Notes: generated from the letters alone by a model not told the origin. A stretch of DNA of 19,847 nt from UBA11524 sp051886675 (GCA_051886675.1 JBJEYH010000191.1:1-19847), one strand, 5' to 3'. Shown: positions 1 to 7,772, counted from the first letter of the stretch. Numbers and translations are program-made.

Positions 1-1055
1 GCGTCGCGCACGGCGCTGGACAGGGAGATGCCGCGGTCGGTGCCGATGATCTTGGCAGCGGAGGTATCGTTGATCAGGTAGTTCAGGACAGCCGCGGCGG
101 CCTCAGGATTGGCGCTGTTGGCGGAGATGCACCAGTACATGTTGGAGTTCAGGTACATGCCGGTCTGGGAGCCGTCGTCCATCCGGGGCAGCATGGCCAT
201 GCCGAAGTCGATATTGGCGGCGTTGCAGTACACGGGATAGTAGTTGCTCAGCAGGAAGGCCATGGCGGAATTGCCCTGCACGATGTAGTTCTCCTCGGTG
301 GTGGCCCAGGCCAGCTGCACCTCGGGATCCACAAAGTAGCCAGCCTTCACGCCCTCGGCGATATCGTTGATGGCGCTCACCAGGCCCGCGATGACCTGCT
401 CGTTCTCAGCCCAGGGCAGGGACTGGCCGTCCTCGGAGAAGAAGTCCACGCCATAGCAGCGGACGATGGCCTCGGCGGTCCAGCGGAACTCGGTCAGGAA
501 GGGGATGTCGGAGGGGATGCCGGTCGCCTCGTAGATGGCCTTGACCGTGGCGATGTACTCGCTCCAGGTCCAGTCATTGGAGGGATAGGCGATGCCCGCC
601 TGGTCGAAGATGGCCTTGTTGTACATGACGGTGACGGTGTTGGTGCCGGTGGTGAAGCCCGCCAGCTGACCATTCACAGTGCCGCCGCTCAGGCTGCTGC
701 GCTCAATGTTGCTCAGGTCGATGATGCCCGCATCCACATAGGGGGTCATATCGATGACCTGACCGTTGGTGGCATAGTTGATGATGTCGGTGGTGGACAT
801 CTGCAGCACGTCGGGCAGGTTGGCGCCCACGGCCTGGGTGGCGAGGTTCTCAAAGTAGCTGCCCCAGCTGGTGTACTCATAGGCCATGGTCACACCGTTG
901 GCCGCCGCGTAGGCGTCCAGGGCTTCAATGGTCATGTTGTGGCGCTCCTGGCCGCCCCACCAGGCGACGCGGATGCTCTCGCCCTCAGCCAGCGCGGAAG
1001 CGGCGCAGCCCAGAGCCAGCACGCAGGCAAGCACCAATGCCAACAGTTTCTTCAT
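1..1055 (-). CDS. Extracellular solute-binding protein of a sugar ABC importer (C-terminus cut by window edge)
   Basis: My own translation from the ATG at 1055 is open to base 1, about 351 residues, so the C-terminus lies outside the window. It starts with a signal peptide (MKKLLALVLACVLALGC, then AASALA before EGES). Cleavage after ALA by signal peptidase I or lipidation at the Cys of ALGC are both possible; the lipobox is weak. The mature part begins with IRVAWWGG, a typical family 1 solute-binding start. It continues with LPDVLQMSTTDI, TVMYNKAIFDQAGI and NDWTWSEY, which match the family's hinge and ligand-site order. The family delivers sugars or oligosaccharides to CUT1 permeases; the ligand here is unknown. 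The start is fixed by AAGGAGGT at 1063-1070. It lies beyond the repeat array and has its own promoter candidate, so it probably begins a separate downstream operon. Family assignment is firm, substrate is not. Confidence 0.93.
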   Translation of the reverse strand, partial: MKKLLALVLACVLALGCAASALAEGESIRVAWWGGQERHNMTIEALDAYAAANGVTMAYEYTSWGSYFENLATQAVGANLPDVLQMSTTDIINYATNGQVIDMTPYVDAGIIDLSNIERSSLSGGTVNGQLAGFTTGTNTVTVMYNKAIFDQAGIAYPSNDWTWSEYIATVKAIYEATGIPSDIPFLTEFRWTAEAIVRCYGVDFFSEDGQSLPWAENEQVIAGLVSAINDIAEGVKAGYFVDPEVQLAWATTEENYIVQGNSAMAFLLSNYYPVYCNAANIDFGMAMLPRMDDGSQTGMYLNSNMYWCISANSANPEAAAAVLNYLINDTSAAKIIGTDRGISLSSAVRD

Positions 1056-1062
1056 ACAGGAT

Positions 1063-1070
1063 ACCTCCTT
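1063..1070 (-). promoter_or_regulatory. Full-length Shine-Dalgarno of the 1-1055 gene
   Basis: The minus strand carries AAGGAGGT seven bases before the ATG at 1055, a near-complete anti-SD complement that fixes the start. The 20-base block at 1051-1070 is identical to 7753-7772 in front of the other binding-protein gene. Confidence 0.8.
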
Positions 1071-1079
1071 TGTCGTTCA

Positions 1080-1134
1080 GACCGGCCACCCATGGCAAGA
1101 ATCGACGGATGATTCACTTTGCGCCCTGCCGGTC
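1080..1134 (-). promoter_or_regulatory. Foldable 5' leader of the 1-1055 binding-protein gene
   Basis: On the minus strand, GACCGGC (1134-1128) pairs perfectly with GCCGGTC (1086-1080). Within this closing stem a second perfect stem pairs GAATC (1115-1111) with GATTC (1103-1099) around a seven-base loop. Both lie between the candidate promoter and the ribosome-binding site. The arrangement could be a cis-regulatory or mRNA-stabilising leader. I do not recognise a known riboswitch class, and no terminator stem with a T-tract follows it. Confidence 0.35.
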
Positions 1135-1147
1135 CTTCTTGATGTTT

Positions 1148-1156
1148 ATTGTATCA
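1148..1156 (-). promoter_or_regulatory. Extended -10 promoter candidate for the 1-1055 gene
   Basis: The minus strand reads TGATACAAT, an extended -10 element (TGn plus TACAAT, one mismatch to TATAAT). It sits in the only clearly AT-rich stretch nearby (about 1140-1240). No good -35 lies at 16-18 bases; that position is only T-rich, and TTGAAT is about five bases too far upstream. Initiation near 1140 would give a leader of about 85 nt. Other than this, the 1056-1332 stretch shows no gene. Confidence 0.4.
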
Positions 1157-1589
1157 GTCATCGCGCCGGGAAAAAATTCAAAAAAGTGGTGAAATAGTTG
1201 AAAAAACAGTACAATCCGGCAAATTATCAACCACAACGCACGTTATGGACGCTTCGCAGCCGGCAGGAGGTTTGTCCGGCAGGAGCGCCGCGGGGCAATC
1301 CCGCCGGATGCGTCGCCGCCGCAGGAGCCGCTGGCATTCCGGCATATGGCGCGCAGCGCCTGCCCCCGTGCCGCCTGAAAAGACAGAGTCGGCTCGGGGG
1401 ATTCACAGACGCCACCGCCGCGCGGGGCGTTCCCGGCTGGCATGCGCTTGCGTCATCTGCCGCACCTGCCATGCCAACGGACAGGAAGCTTGCTACTTGC
1501 ATTGTAAAAGCAGCAGGCCCCCTGGCATATTCCGTTCATCATCCCGCCCACAGGCCTGATGGCATTCCGGCATGCAGCGCGAAGTACCT

Positions 1590-1618
1590 GACTCTGTGCC
1601 GCCCGAAAAGACAGAGTC
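1590..1618. repeat. Perfect 8-bp hairpin in the 228-bp expanded unit
   Basis: GACTCTGT (1590-1597) pairs perfectly with ACAGAGTC (1611-1618) around a 13-base loop. The sister unit keeps the right arm (GACAGAGTC near 1381-1389) but has a different sequence at the left arm, so the hairpin is private to this copy. Confidence 0.6.
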
Positions 1619-2518
1619 GGCTCGGGGGATTCACAGACGCCACCGCCGCGCGGGGCGTTCCCGGCTGGCATGCGCTTGCGTCATCCGCCGCACCTGCCAT
1701 GCCAACGGGCAGGAGGCCCGCTACTTGCATTGTACAGGCAGCAGGCCCCTTGGGCCATTCCGTTCATCATTCTGCCCACAGGCCCGGGGGCTGGCTGCGG
1801 GATACGCGGACACCACCACCGCGTGGGGCGTTCGCAGGTGAGCATCCGCGTGCTGCACCCGCCGCCCTTGCCGCGCCAACGGACAAGGGGCCTGCTGCAT
1901 GCATTGCACAGGCAGCAGACCCCCTTGGGCGTATTCCGTTCACTCCCGGCTGGCTTGCGCTTGCGTCACCCACCGCACCTGCCATGCCAACGGACAGGAA
2001 GCCCGCTACTTGCATCGTAAAAGCAGCAGGCCCCTGGGCGTATTCCGTTCATCATCCCGCCCACAGGCCCGGGGGCTGGCTGCGGGATACGCGGACACCA
2101 CCACCGCGCGGGGCGTTCGCAGGTAAGCATCCGCTTGCGTCACCCGCCGCACCTGCCATGCAAACGGACAGGAAGCTCGCTACTTGCATTGTAAAAGCAG
2201 CAGGCCCTTGGGCGTATTCCGTTCATCATCCCGCCCACAGGCCCGGGGGCTGGCTACGGAATACGCGGACACCACCACCGCGCGGGGTATTCGCAGGTGA
2301 GCATCCGCGTGCTGCACCCGCCACCCCTGCCGCGCCAACGGACAAGGGGCCTGCTGCATGCATTGCACAAGCAGCTGGCCCTTTAGGCGTATTCCGTTCA
2401 TCATTCCGCCCACAGGCTCGGGGGCTGGCTCCGGGATCCACAGACGCCACCACCGCGCGGATCATTTCCGGCCGGGCATCCGCGTGCGTCTCCCGCCGCC
2501 CCTGTCGCGCCAACGGAC

Positions 2519-2560
2519 AAGGGGCCTGCTGCATGCATTGCACATTCAGCAGGCCCCCTT
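2519..2560. repeat. Best-preserved internal copy of the array hairpin
   Basis: The arms AAGGGGCCTGCTG and CAGCAGGCCCCCTT pair around a loop containing TGCATTG, with one extra C in the right arm. Equivalent dyads lie at 1885-1926 (one mismatch), 2344-2384 and 2804-2844 (the latter two with the CAGCTGG variant of the right arm), and at 2978-3018. The other unit type has a weaker form built on CCCGCTACTTGCATTG followed by GCAGCAGG. Confidence 0.75.
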
Positions 2561-2977
2561 GCGCGTATTCCGTTCACTCCCGGTTGGCATCCGCTTGCGT
2601 CACCCGCCGCACCTGCTATGCCAACGGGCAGGAGGCCCGCTACTTGCATTGTACAGGCAGCAGGCCCCTTGGGCCATTCCGTTCATCATTCTGCCCACAG
2701 GCCCGGGGGCTGGCTGCGGGATACGCGGACACCACCACCGCGCGGGGCGTTCGCAGGTGAGCATCCGCGTGCTGCACCCGCCACCCCTGCCGCGCCAACG
2801 GACAAGGGGCCTGCTGCATGCATTGCACAGGCAGCTGGCCCTTTAGGCTTATGCCGTTCATCATCCCGCCCACAGGCCCGGGGCAGGCTCCGGGATCCAC
2901 AGATGCCACCGCCGCGCAGGGCGTTTCCGGCCGGGCATCCGCATGCGTCTCCCGCCACCCCTGCCATGCCAACGGAC

Positions 2978-3018
2978 AAGGGGCCTGCTGCATGCATTGC
3001 ACATTCAGCAGGCCCCCT
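2978..3018 (-). terminator. Hairpin terminator candidate after the lipoprotein gene
   Basis: Just past the stop codon at 3030, the minus strand reads GGGGGCCTGCTG, a 15-base loop, then CAGCAGGCCCC and TTGTCCGTT. The stem is strong (11-12 bp, very GC-rich) but the T-tract is poor. It suits a transcription end or a 3'-end-protecting structure. It is also the first unit of the repeat array, so the array may be an amplified terminator region. Confidence 0.45.
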
Positions 3019-3029
3019 GGCATATTCCG

Positions 3030-4160
3030 TTAATCATCCCAGCCCGTTACGCTGCACAGCACCGTGCTGCCCTGCTCATCCCCCAGCAGCAGCGTCTTGC
3101 CGGCGCACCATTCTGCCATGGTCATCGCCGGATCACGCAAGGTCTCCGGCAGGGTGACGGATGTCAGTACGCCCTTGTCCAGGTTGAGCAGATACATCGC
3201 GGACTGTCCGTCCTCCACGCCCCACAGCAGCAGGTACAGCCCGCCCGGGCTCAGCTGCACGCTGCGAAGGGTCACGGGATACTGCGTCTCGTCCGTGAGC
3301 ACGCCCAGACTGTCGGCAGGCAGGTTTTCCACCACGTTCTCCCTGACCGGGGAGAAGCAGCTGACCTGATCAATGACAAAGTCCTCCCCGTCCGGACTGA
3401 CCACGGAAAAGACCACCTTGCCCTCCGCCGTGGCGCCGCTGACGATGCACAGCCCAATCTGCGTCCGGTAGGACAGGCTGCCGGCCGTCATGCCCGATGG
3501 CGCGAAATCCGCCACCACCCGCTTCTGCCAGGGCTGCCCCGCGTTCACCTGCTCCAGACACAGAAGCCTGTTCTCCCCCAACACCAGATACTGGCTCTTG
3601 GTCGTGCGGTACATGACGCCCTGTACCCGCTCCTCCACCTCCAGCAGGACTTCCTCCGCACTGTCGGTGAATACCCGCCGGCGATAGAACGTACATCCCC
3701 CGTCGCTCTCCCGGGCGTAATAGAGCGTCGTCTGATCCGCGTTGAAGCAGGCGCTCAGCACGGCGTCCATCTTCTCCACCCGCGCCTGCGCCAGGTCGAT
3801 GACGTAGCACGCGTCCTCCCCGCGGTAGCAGCAGTAGCGGCTGTTGGGCGACCAGGCCATGCGCTGCGCGCACCCCGGCACCATGGCCTCCGCCGGAATA
3901 TCCACGGCGGTTGCCTTGCCGTCCCGCAGCACCTGCACGCCGCTGTCCGCCAGCAGCACACAGCTCTGATTGTCCGGCGCCAGCGCCAGCACCTGCGTGC
4001 CTGCCCAGGGCTGCTCAGCAATCTTCAGTTCCTCCACCGCGTCCAGCGCAGTCGGTTCGTTCACCTTGCGTACCAGCGTCTGCTCCGAGCCGCAGCCTCC
4101 CAGCAGCAGCGCCGCCGCCATCAGCAGCACCAGCAGACAGCCTTTCCCGGTTTTCTTCAT
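3030..4160 (-). CDS. Lipoprotein with beta-propeller-like repeats, function unknown
   Basis: The product has 376 residues. A lipoprotein signal runs from MKKTGKG to LLLGGC, with lipidation expected at Cys23. The rest shows repeated propeller-type strands: LALAPDNQSCVLL, MAWSPNSRYCCYRG, CFNADQTTLYYAR and VQLSPGGLYLLLWG, in the style of WD40 or TolB-like sheets. I chose the ATG at 4160 because GAGGA lies five bases before it; an in-frame ATG at 4172 has no obvious SD. It follows the GH51 gene after about 40 nt and is the last gene before the repeat array, so it is probably co-transcribed with it. No catalytic signature is visible. It may be a surface-exposed accessory or sensing protein of the sugar locus, but that rests on context only. 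The last codons overlap the repeat consensus. Confidence 0.82.
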   Translation of the reverse strand: MKKTGKGCLLVLLMAAALLLGGCGSEQTLVRKVNEPTALDAVEELKIAEQPWAGTQVLALAPDNQSCVLLADSGVQVLRDGKATAVDIPAEAMVPGCAQRMAWSPNSRYCCYRGEDACYVIDLAQARVEKMDAVLSACFNADQTTLYYARESDGGCTFYRRRVFTDSAEEVLLEVEERVQGVMYRTTKSQYLVLGENRLLCLEQVNAGQPWQKRVVADFAPSGMTAGSLSYRTQIGLCIVSGATAEGKVVFSVVSPDGEDFVIDQVSCFSPVRENVVENLPADSLGVLTDETQYPVTLRSVQLSPGGLYLLLWGVEDGQSAMYLLNLDKGVLTSVTLPETLRDPAMTMAEWCAGKTLLLGDEQGSTVLCSVTGWDD

Positions 4161-4199
4161 GCTGTTCCTCATCGTTTCATCAAGATTGATCGGCCCGGC

Positions 4200-6161
4200 T
4201 CATTCCAGCGCCAGGGTCCAGATGCACACCGCATACGCGGGCAGCGTGGCCGTCAGCTGCTCCCCCGCCACCTGGCACGCCGTGGTCACCGGCGTCACCT
4301 GATCAGGCGAGGCAAAGGTGTTCTGCGCGCTCGCGTCCCCCGTCAAAAGCGTCGCGGTGCCCGTTCCGTCCGGGACGCCCGGCAGCTCCAGGCTGACCTC
4401 GCACGCCTCGCCCGACAGATTCACCAGCTTCACATACAGCGCGCTTCCCTTCCGGGTCGCCACCTGATACACGTCGCCGCTCCCATTCCATTCGCTTTCC
4501 ACCACCTGCTCTCCTGCCGTGGACGCGAACATCTGCTGCACATAATAGTTCGGGGTCAGCAGCACCTGGGTGGCATTGAACCAGATCAGATCCGGCGTCC
4601 ACTGCTGCATACCCTCCCGCGCCAGCAGCGGCGCATAGCAGCACATGCTGACCACGTCGCTGTTGCGCTCGATGCCCGTCAGATACGCCGCCTCGCACAG
4701 CGCGCTGTAGAGATTGTTGGGCCGCCTGCCGGATACGGCCTCCTCATGGGCCGCGTATTCGCCCAGGAACACCTTCGTGTCCCGGGAATAGGTATCGTAG
4801 CGCTTCACATGGGCCGGGAACCAGTCGCTGTCCATGTAGTAGTGCTCATCCGCCATGCTGTCGGGGAACCGGGCGCGGATCGCGCTCCAGCTGGCGGAGT
4901 TGTCCGCCGTCGGCCCCGCTGCCACAATGGTGGTGATGTCCGGCCACGCTTCCTTCACGGCCTTGCTGATGACCTCGTAGCGGTTGAAGTACACGTCGCC
5001 CCAGTTCTCGTTGCCGATGGCCAGATACCGCAGGTCAAAGGGCTCCGGATGCCCCATCTCCGCCCGCAGCGCGCCCCAGACCGTATCCGTCCCGCCCCGC
5101 GCGAACTCGATGAGATCCAGCACGTCCTGCACATATGCGTCCAGCTCCGCCATGGGAATGGGCACCTCCATGGTCTCCCGGGCCTGGCAGAGCAGCCCCG
5201 CGTGCACCACCGGCAGCGGCAGCGCCCCGATGGCCTCCGCCAGGCAGAAGTACTCGTAATACCCCAGGCCGTAGGACTGCATGTAGCCCCAGGTGTTGTA
5301 GTTTTCCCGGCGCTGCTCCACGGGGCCTACGGTATCCTTCCAGTTGTAGAAATTGCTCCGGTAGTAGGAGCCCTCCGCCACGCAGCCCCCCGGGAAGCGC
5401 AGGAAGCTGGGCGACAGCGCCGCCATGGCCTCCACCAGATCGCTGCGCAGACCGCCGCCGGGCCACTCGCTGCCGAAACGCTCCCTGGGCATCAGCGAGG
5501 CCATGTCCAGATCCACCTCGCCCGCGCCCTCAAAGGTCAGCAGCAGATACGCGCTCTTGCCCTCCGCCCCGGGCAGCGCGGTCAGCACGCCCGTATGCTT
5601 CGTCCAGTCCGCGCCGGGGGTGAAGACGACCTCGTCCGTCAGCCGCTCGCCGGTGCGCAGGCACATCGCCGCCGTCACCGTCCCCGCGTAGCCCTGATCC
5701 CGCAGGTACACCGACACATCGTACTCCGCGCCGCCGCTGAGCACTATCCCGCCCGCGATGGCCGTCGCGCCGTAGCCCCCGTTGCCCACGTTATAGCCGC
5801 TTTCCTCTACGCTCACGCGGACATAGTGCGGGTTGTTCTCGTGCAGGGGTGATTCGTCCATGAGGGAGATCTTCCCCTTGCCCTCCGACAGCAGGCGGAA
5901 GCTCCAGCCGGTGTAATGGTCAAACCGCTGGGGATTCAGCAGGTTCTCGTACTCGAAGGAGCGGTTGTTCAGCAGCTCCGCGTACAGACCGCCGTCCGCC
6001 GCGTGGTTGATGTCCTCAAAGAACAGGCCGTAGAGCGTATCGCTCATTTCGGCCTGCACCTGCGCCGGATTCACCCGCAGCGTGCCTTCCGCCGCCGCGC
6101 ATCCCGCCGCCAGTACCAGACACATGAGCCAGCAGATTCCCGCCATCAGATAACGCCTCAT
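4200..6161 (-). CDS. GH51 alpha-L-arabinofuranosidase, lipoprotein
   Basis: The 653-residue product should remove terminal alpha-L-arabinofuranosyl units from arabinan, arabinoxylan or their oligosaccharides. The signal ends in LVLAAGC (Cys21), so it should be lipid-anchored outside the cell. The family's N-terminal signature is clear (LYGLFFEDINHAADGGLYAE, about 43-62). Residues about 85-225 form an inserted beta-rich segment like the carbohydrate-binding module found in many GH51 enzymes. The barrel follows, with LRFPGGC at about 254-260, AIGNEN at 381-386 (acid/base Glu385), DEHYYM with His440, and FLGEYA at 465-470 (nucleophile Glu468). A C-terminal beta domain ends the protein. GGGAGG precedes the ATG. 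It is the clearest enzyme here and sets the substrate theme of the locus: arabinose-containing glycans. Confidence 0.95.
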   Translation of the reverse strand: MRRYLMAGICWLMCLVLAAGCAAAEGTLRVNPAQVQAEMSDTLYGLFFEDINHAADGGLYAELLNNRSFEYENLLNPQRFDHYTGWSFRLLSEGKGKISLMDESPLHENNPHYVRVSVEESGYNVGNGGYGATAIAGGIVLSGGAEYDVSVYLRDQGYAGTVTAAMCLRTGERLTDEVVFTPGADWTKHTGVLTALPGAEGKSAYLLLTFEGAGEVDLDMASLMPRERFGSEWPGGGLRSDLVEAMAALSPSFLRFPGGCVAEGSYYRSNFYNWKDTVGPVEQRRENYNTWGYMQSYGLGYYEYFCLAEAIGALPLPVVHAGLLCQARETMEVPIPMAELDAYVQDVLDLIEFARGGTDTVWGALRAEMGHPEPFDLRYLAIGNENWGDVYFNRYEVISKAVKEAWPDITTIVAAGPTADNSASWSAIRARFPDSMADEHYYMDSDWFPAHVKRYDTYSRDTKVFLGEYAAHEEAVSGRRPNNLYSALCEAAYLTGIERNSDVVSMCCYAPLLAREGMQQWTPDLIWFNATQVLLTPNYYVQQMFASTAGEQVVESEWNGSGDVYQVATRKGSALYVKLVNLSGEACEVSLELPGVPDGTGTATLLTGDASAQNTFASPDQVTPVTTACQVAGEQLTATLPAYAVCIWTLALE

Positions 6162-6205
6162 ATCGCTTCCTCCCTGCGCTGCAGAATGGATTGTCCCGTG
6201 ACCTC

Positions 6206-6236
6206 CCGGGAAAATACGGCGCGCGCCTTCTCCCGG
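6206..6236 (-). other. Hairpin in the gap between the binding-protein and GH51 genes
   Basis: CCGGGAGAA pairs with TATTTTCCCGG (one mismatch) and encloses the self-complementary GGCGCGCGCC. It sits in the 159-nt gap between the two genes. No T-tract follows on the minus strand, so mRNA processing or stability is more likely than termination. I see no convincing promoter in this gap. Confidence 0.35.
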
Positions 6237-6320
6237 AAAACCGCCGGAAAGACCGAGGGGAGAAGGGCGCGGTTGCCCACGCTCTCCTCCCCCATGATGC
6301 TCACGGAGCGGCGCTGCCTC

Positions 6321-7757
6321 TTACGGCTGGCCGTACACGGAGTAGAACACCTCCATGGTCTGATCGTAATACTCACGGCCGGTGTTGTTCAGATCGTCCA
6401 CATAGTCCCACAGGTTGATCGCGTTGGCGTTGATGGCCGACTCGATGCCCGTGTAGCCGTTGAAGTCAGAGCCATGATAGTAGTTGGCAATAAAGCTGTT
6501 GAAGCCGGGGATCGTGCGGCCGCCGAAGGTCACGGGGTTGGTGCAGTTGGCCAGGAAGCCTTCCCAGTCATACCAGTACACGTCGCCGGCAGCGGTCTTC
6601 AGCTCGGGCATGATGGCAGCCATCGCAGCGATGACCTCGTCGTCAGCCACCATGGGCATGGAGCCGGGCACGCGATAGATGGGCTCGCCCGCCTCGTTCA
6701 TGATGGTGGGATACAGCTCGGCACGGGCCAGCCAGCCGTCCTTGCCCCAGGTCAGGAACTTGGCGACCTCATAGGCCTCGCGGGGATGCTCGCAGGTGGC
6801 GCTGATGGAGATGAAGTCCACCCAGGAGAAGCGGCCCGCATTCTCCACGCCCTCGCCGGCGGGGATGTTGTAGGGCACCATGTTCACGCCGCGCTCCAGG
6901 CAGTAGGCCTGGGTGTAGATGTTGTTCAGCGTCCAGTAGGCGTCCATCTGGATGGCCACATGGCCGGACTCGCCGGGCCACAGGTTGTCAGGCACCACGG
7001 CCAGGTACTCGTCGCTGCCCTGGATGGCCTGATAGCCCTTGCGCGCATACTCGCTCTGCAGCTCCATGCACTCAGCCCACACTTCGAAGTCATACTTCTC
7101 GCCGTTCCAGCCGAACTCGCCCTTGGAGTTGTCCACCAGGGACAGCGGGCCGCAGGTCACGGGGCCCATGAAGTAGTTGTAGCCCCAGATGCCCTGGGAA
7201 GGATCGGACATGGTCTCGATCAGCTCGCACATTTCCTCCCAGGTCCAGTCCTGACCGGGCATATCCACGTTCAGCTTGTCAAAGACGCCCTTGTCCAGGT
7301 ACACCACGGCGGGCAGATTCTCGCCGGGCATGAAGAAGCAGCGCTCGCCATCCACATAGCCCGCGTTCTGCAGGGAGGGATACAGCTGGTTCACATACTC
7401 TTCGTCGTTCTCCACCAGGTCGGTGATGTCCATCATCATCTGGTTGGACAGCAGGGGATCCAGATCCAGCCAGAAGAACACGTCCGGCAGGGCGCCTTCA
7501 GCAGCCATGTTCAGCAGCGTGGCGCTGACGTCGCCGGTGGTGGTGTACACCAGCTCGATGGTGATGTTGGGATACTTCTCCATGAACCGGTCGGCCAGGG
7601 CCTGCGTCAGCTCATAGTCGTCCCAGGTCATGAAGGTCACGGTGATGGGATCGGTGGTGTTCAGCTCAGGCATGCCGGACCCGCTCTCCGCCACAGCAGG
7701 CAGAGACAGCATGGTCGCCAGCATGACCAGCACCAGGAACAGAGACACCTTTTTCAT
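6321..7757 (-). CDS. Extracellular sugar-binding protein of importer II (family 1)
   Basis: The 478-residue product begins with a signal peptide (MKKVSLFLVLVMLATMLSLP, then AVA before ES). It has no cysteine in the leader, so it is not a standard lipoprotein. The mature part opens with ITVTFMTWDDYELTQALADR, followed by FMEKYPNITIEL, LPDVFFWLDLDPL and VYLDKGVFDKLNVD, the usual CUT1 binding-protein pattern. Many Trp, Tyr and Phe residues (TWEEM, WGYNYF, YWYDWEGF) suit sugar stacking. It is the third gene of importer II, after permeases 8875-9882 and 7847-8878, from which it is separated by two intercistronic hairpins. AAGGAGGT lies seven bases before the ATG. GH51 downstream suggests arabino-oligosaccharide as ligand; this is inference. 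How it is retained at the cell surface without a lipid anchor is unclear. Confidence 0.95.
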   Translation of the reverse strand: MKKVSLFLVLVMLATMLSLPAVAESGSGMPELNTTDPITVTFMTWDDYELTQALADRFMEKYPNITIELVYTTTGDVSATLLNMAAEGALPDVFFWLDLDPLLSNQMMMDITDLVENDEEYVNQLYPSLQNAGYVDGERCFFMPGENLPAVVYLDKGVFDKLNVDMPGQDWTWEEMCELIETMSDPSQGIWGYNYFMGPVTCGPLSLVDNSKGEFGWNGEKYDFEVWAECMELQSEYARKGYQAIQGSDEYLAVVPDNLWPGESGHVAIQMDAYWTLNNIYTQAYCLERGVNMVPYNIPAGEGVENAGRFSWVDFISISATCEHPREAYEVAKFLTWGKDGWLARAELYPTIMNEAGEPIYRVPGSMPMVADDEVIAAMAAIMPELKTAAGDVYWYDWEGFLANCTNPVTFGGRTIPGFNSFIANYYHGSDFNGYTGIESAINANAINLWDYVDDLNNTGREYYDQTMEVFYSVYGQP

Positions 7758-7764
7758 ACAGGAT

Positions 7765-7772
7765 ACCTCCTT
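7765..7772 (-). promoter_or_regulatory. Full-length Shine-Dalgarno of the importer II binding-protein gene
   Basis: AAGGAGGT lies seven bases before the ATG at 7757. The surrounding 20 bases (7753-7772) are identical to those before the 1055 start, which points to selected high translation of binding proteins. Confidence 0.8.

Larger units (their letters stand above)
1333..3045. repeat. Tandem array of about 175-bp GC-rich, hairpin-bearing repeats
   Basis: The plus-strand anchor ATTCCGTTCA (allowing small changes) occurs at 1529, 1757, 1933, 2042, 2216, 2391, 2567, 2676, 2851 and 3024. The intervals are 228, 176, 109, 174, 175, 176, 109, 175 and 173 bp. A further partial unit starts at 1333, where GGCATTCCGGCAT recurs 228 bp later at 1561. 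Full units hold a block like CACAGGCCCGGGGGCTGGCT, a block like ACACCACCACCGCGCGGGGC, a GCCAACGGACA block, and a dyad around TGCATTG. The 109-bp copies lack about 66 bp next to the anchor. Several intervals are not multiples of three, so the repeated peptides shift frame from unit to unit; I read the array as non-coding despite long open frames. The right edge overlaps the last codons of the lipoprotein gene ending at 3030. Function is unknown. It is not CRISPR: no short constant repeat with unique spacers. Confidence 0.93.

Noticed and set aside
1198..2760. A 520-residue plus-strand open frame with repeated peptides in the array
   Set aside because: Unit lengths of 175, 176 and 109 shift the frame, and the same peptides recur in several frames on both strands. 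There is no good SD. It is a by-product of GC-rich repeats lacking stops.
1333..3045. CRISPR array
   Set aside because: The repeated units are long and similar throughout; there are no short constant repeats with unique spacers, and no cas gene is present.
1333..3045. Insertion-sequence or integron remnant
   Set aside because: No transposase or integrase gene, no clear terminal inverted repeats or target duplication, and no gene cassettes between the units.
2943..5852. A 969-residue plus-strand open frame
   Set aside because: It lies antisense to the lipoprotein and GH51 genes, is rich in His/Arg/Gln/Ala, has no domain pattern, and arises from GC-rich codon use on the other strand.
6158..6295. 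A 45-residue minus-strand frame ending in an ATGA overlap with the GH51 start
   Set aside because: Its SD is weak and there is no recognisable feature; the overlap may be chance. A coupled leader peptide cannot be excluded.
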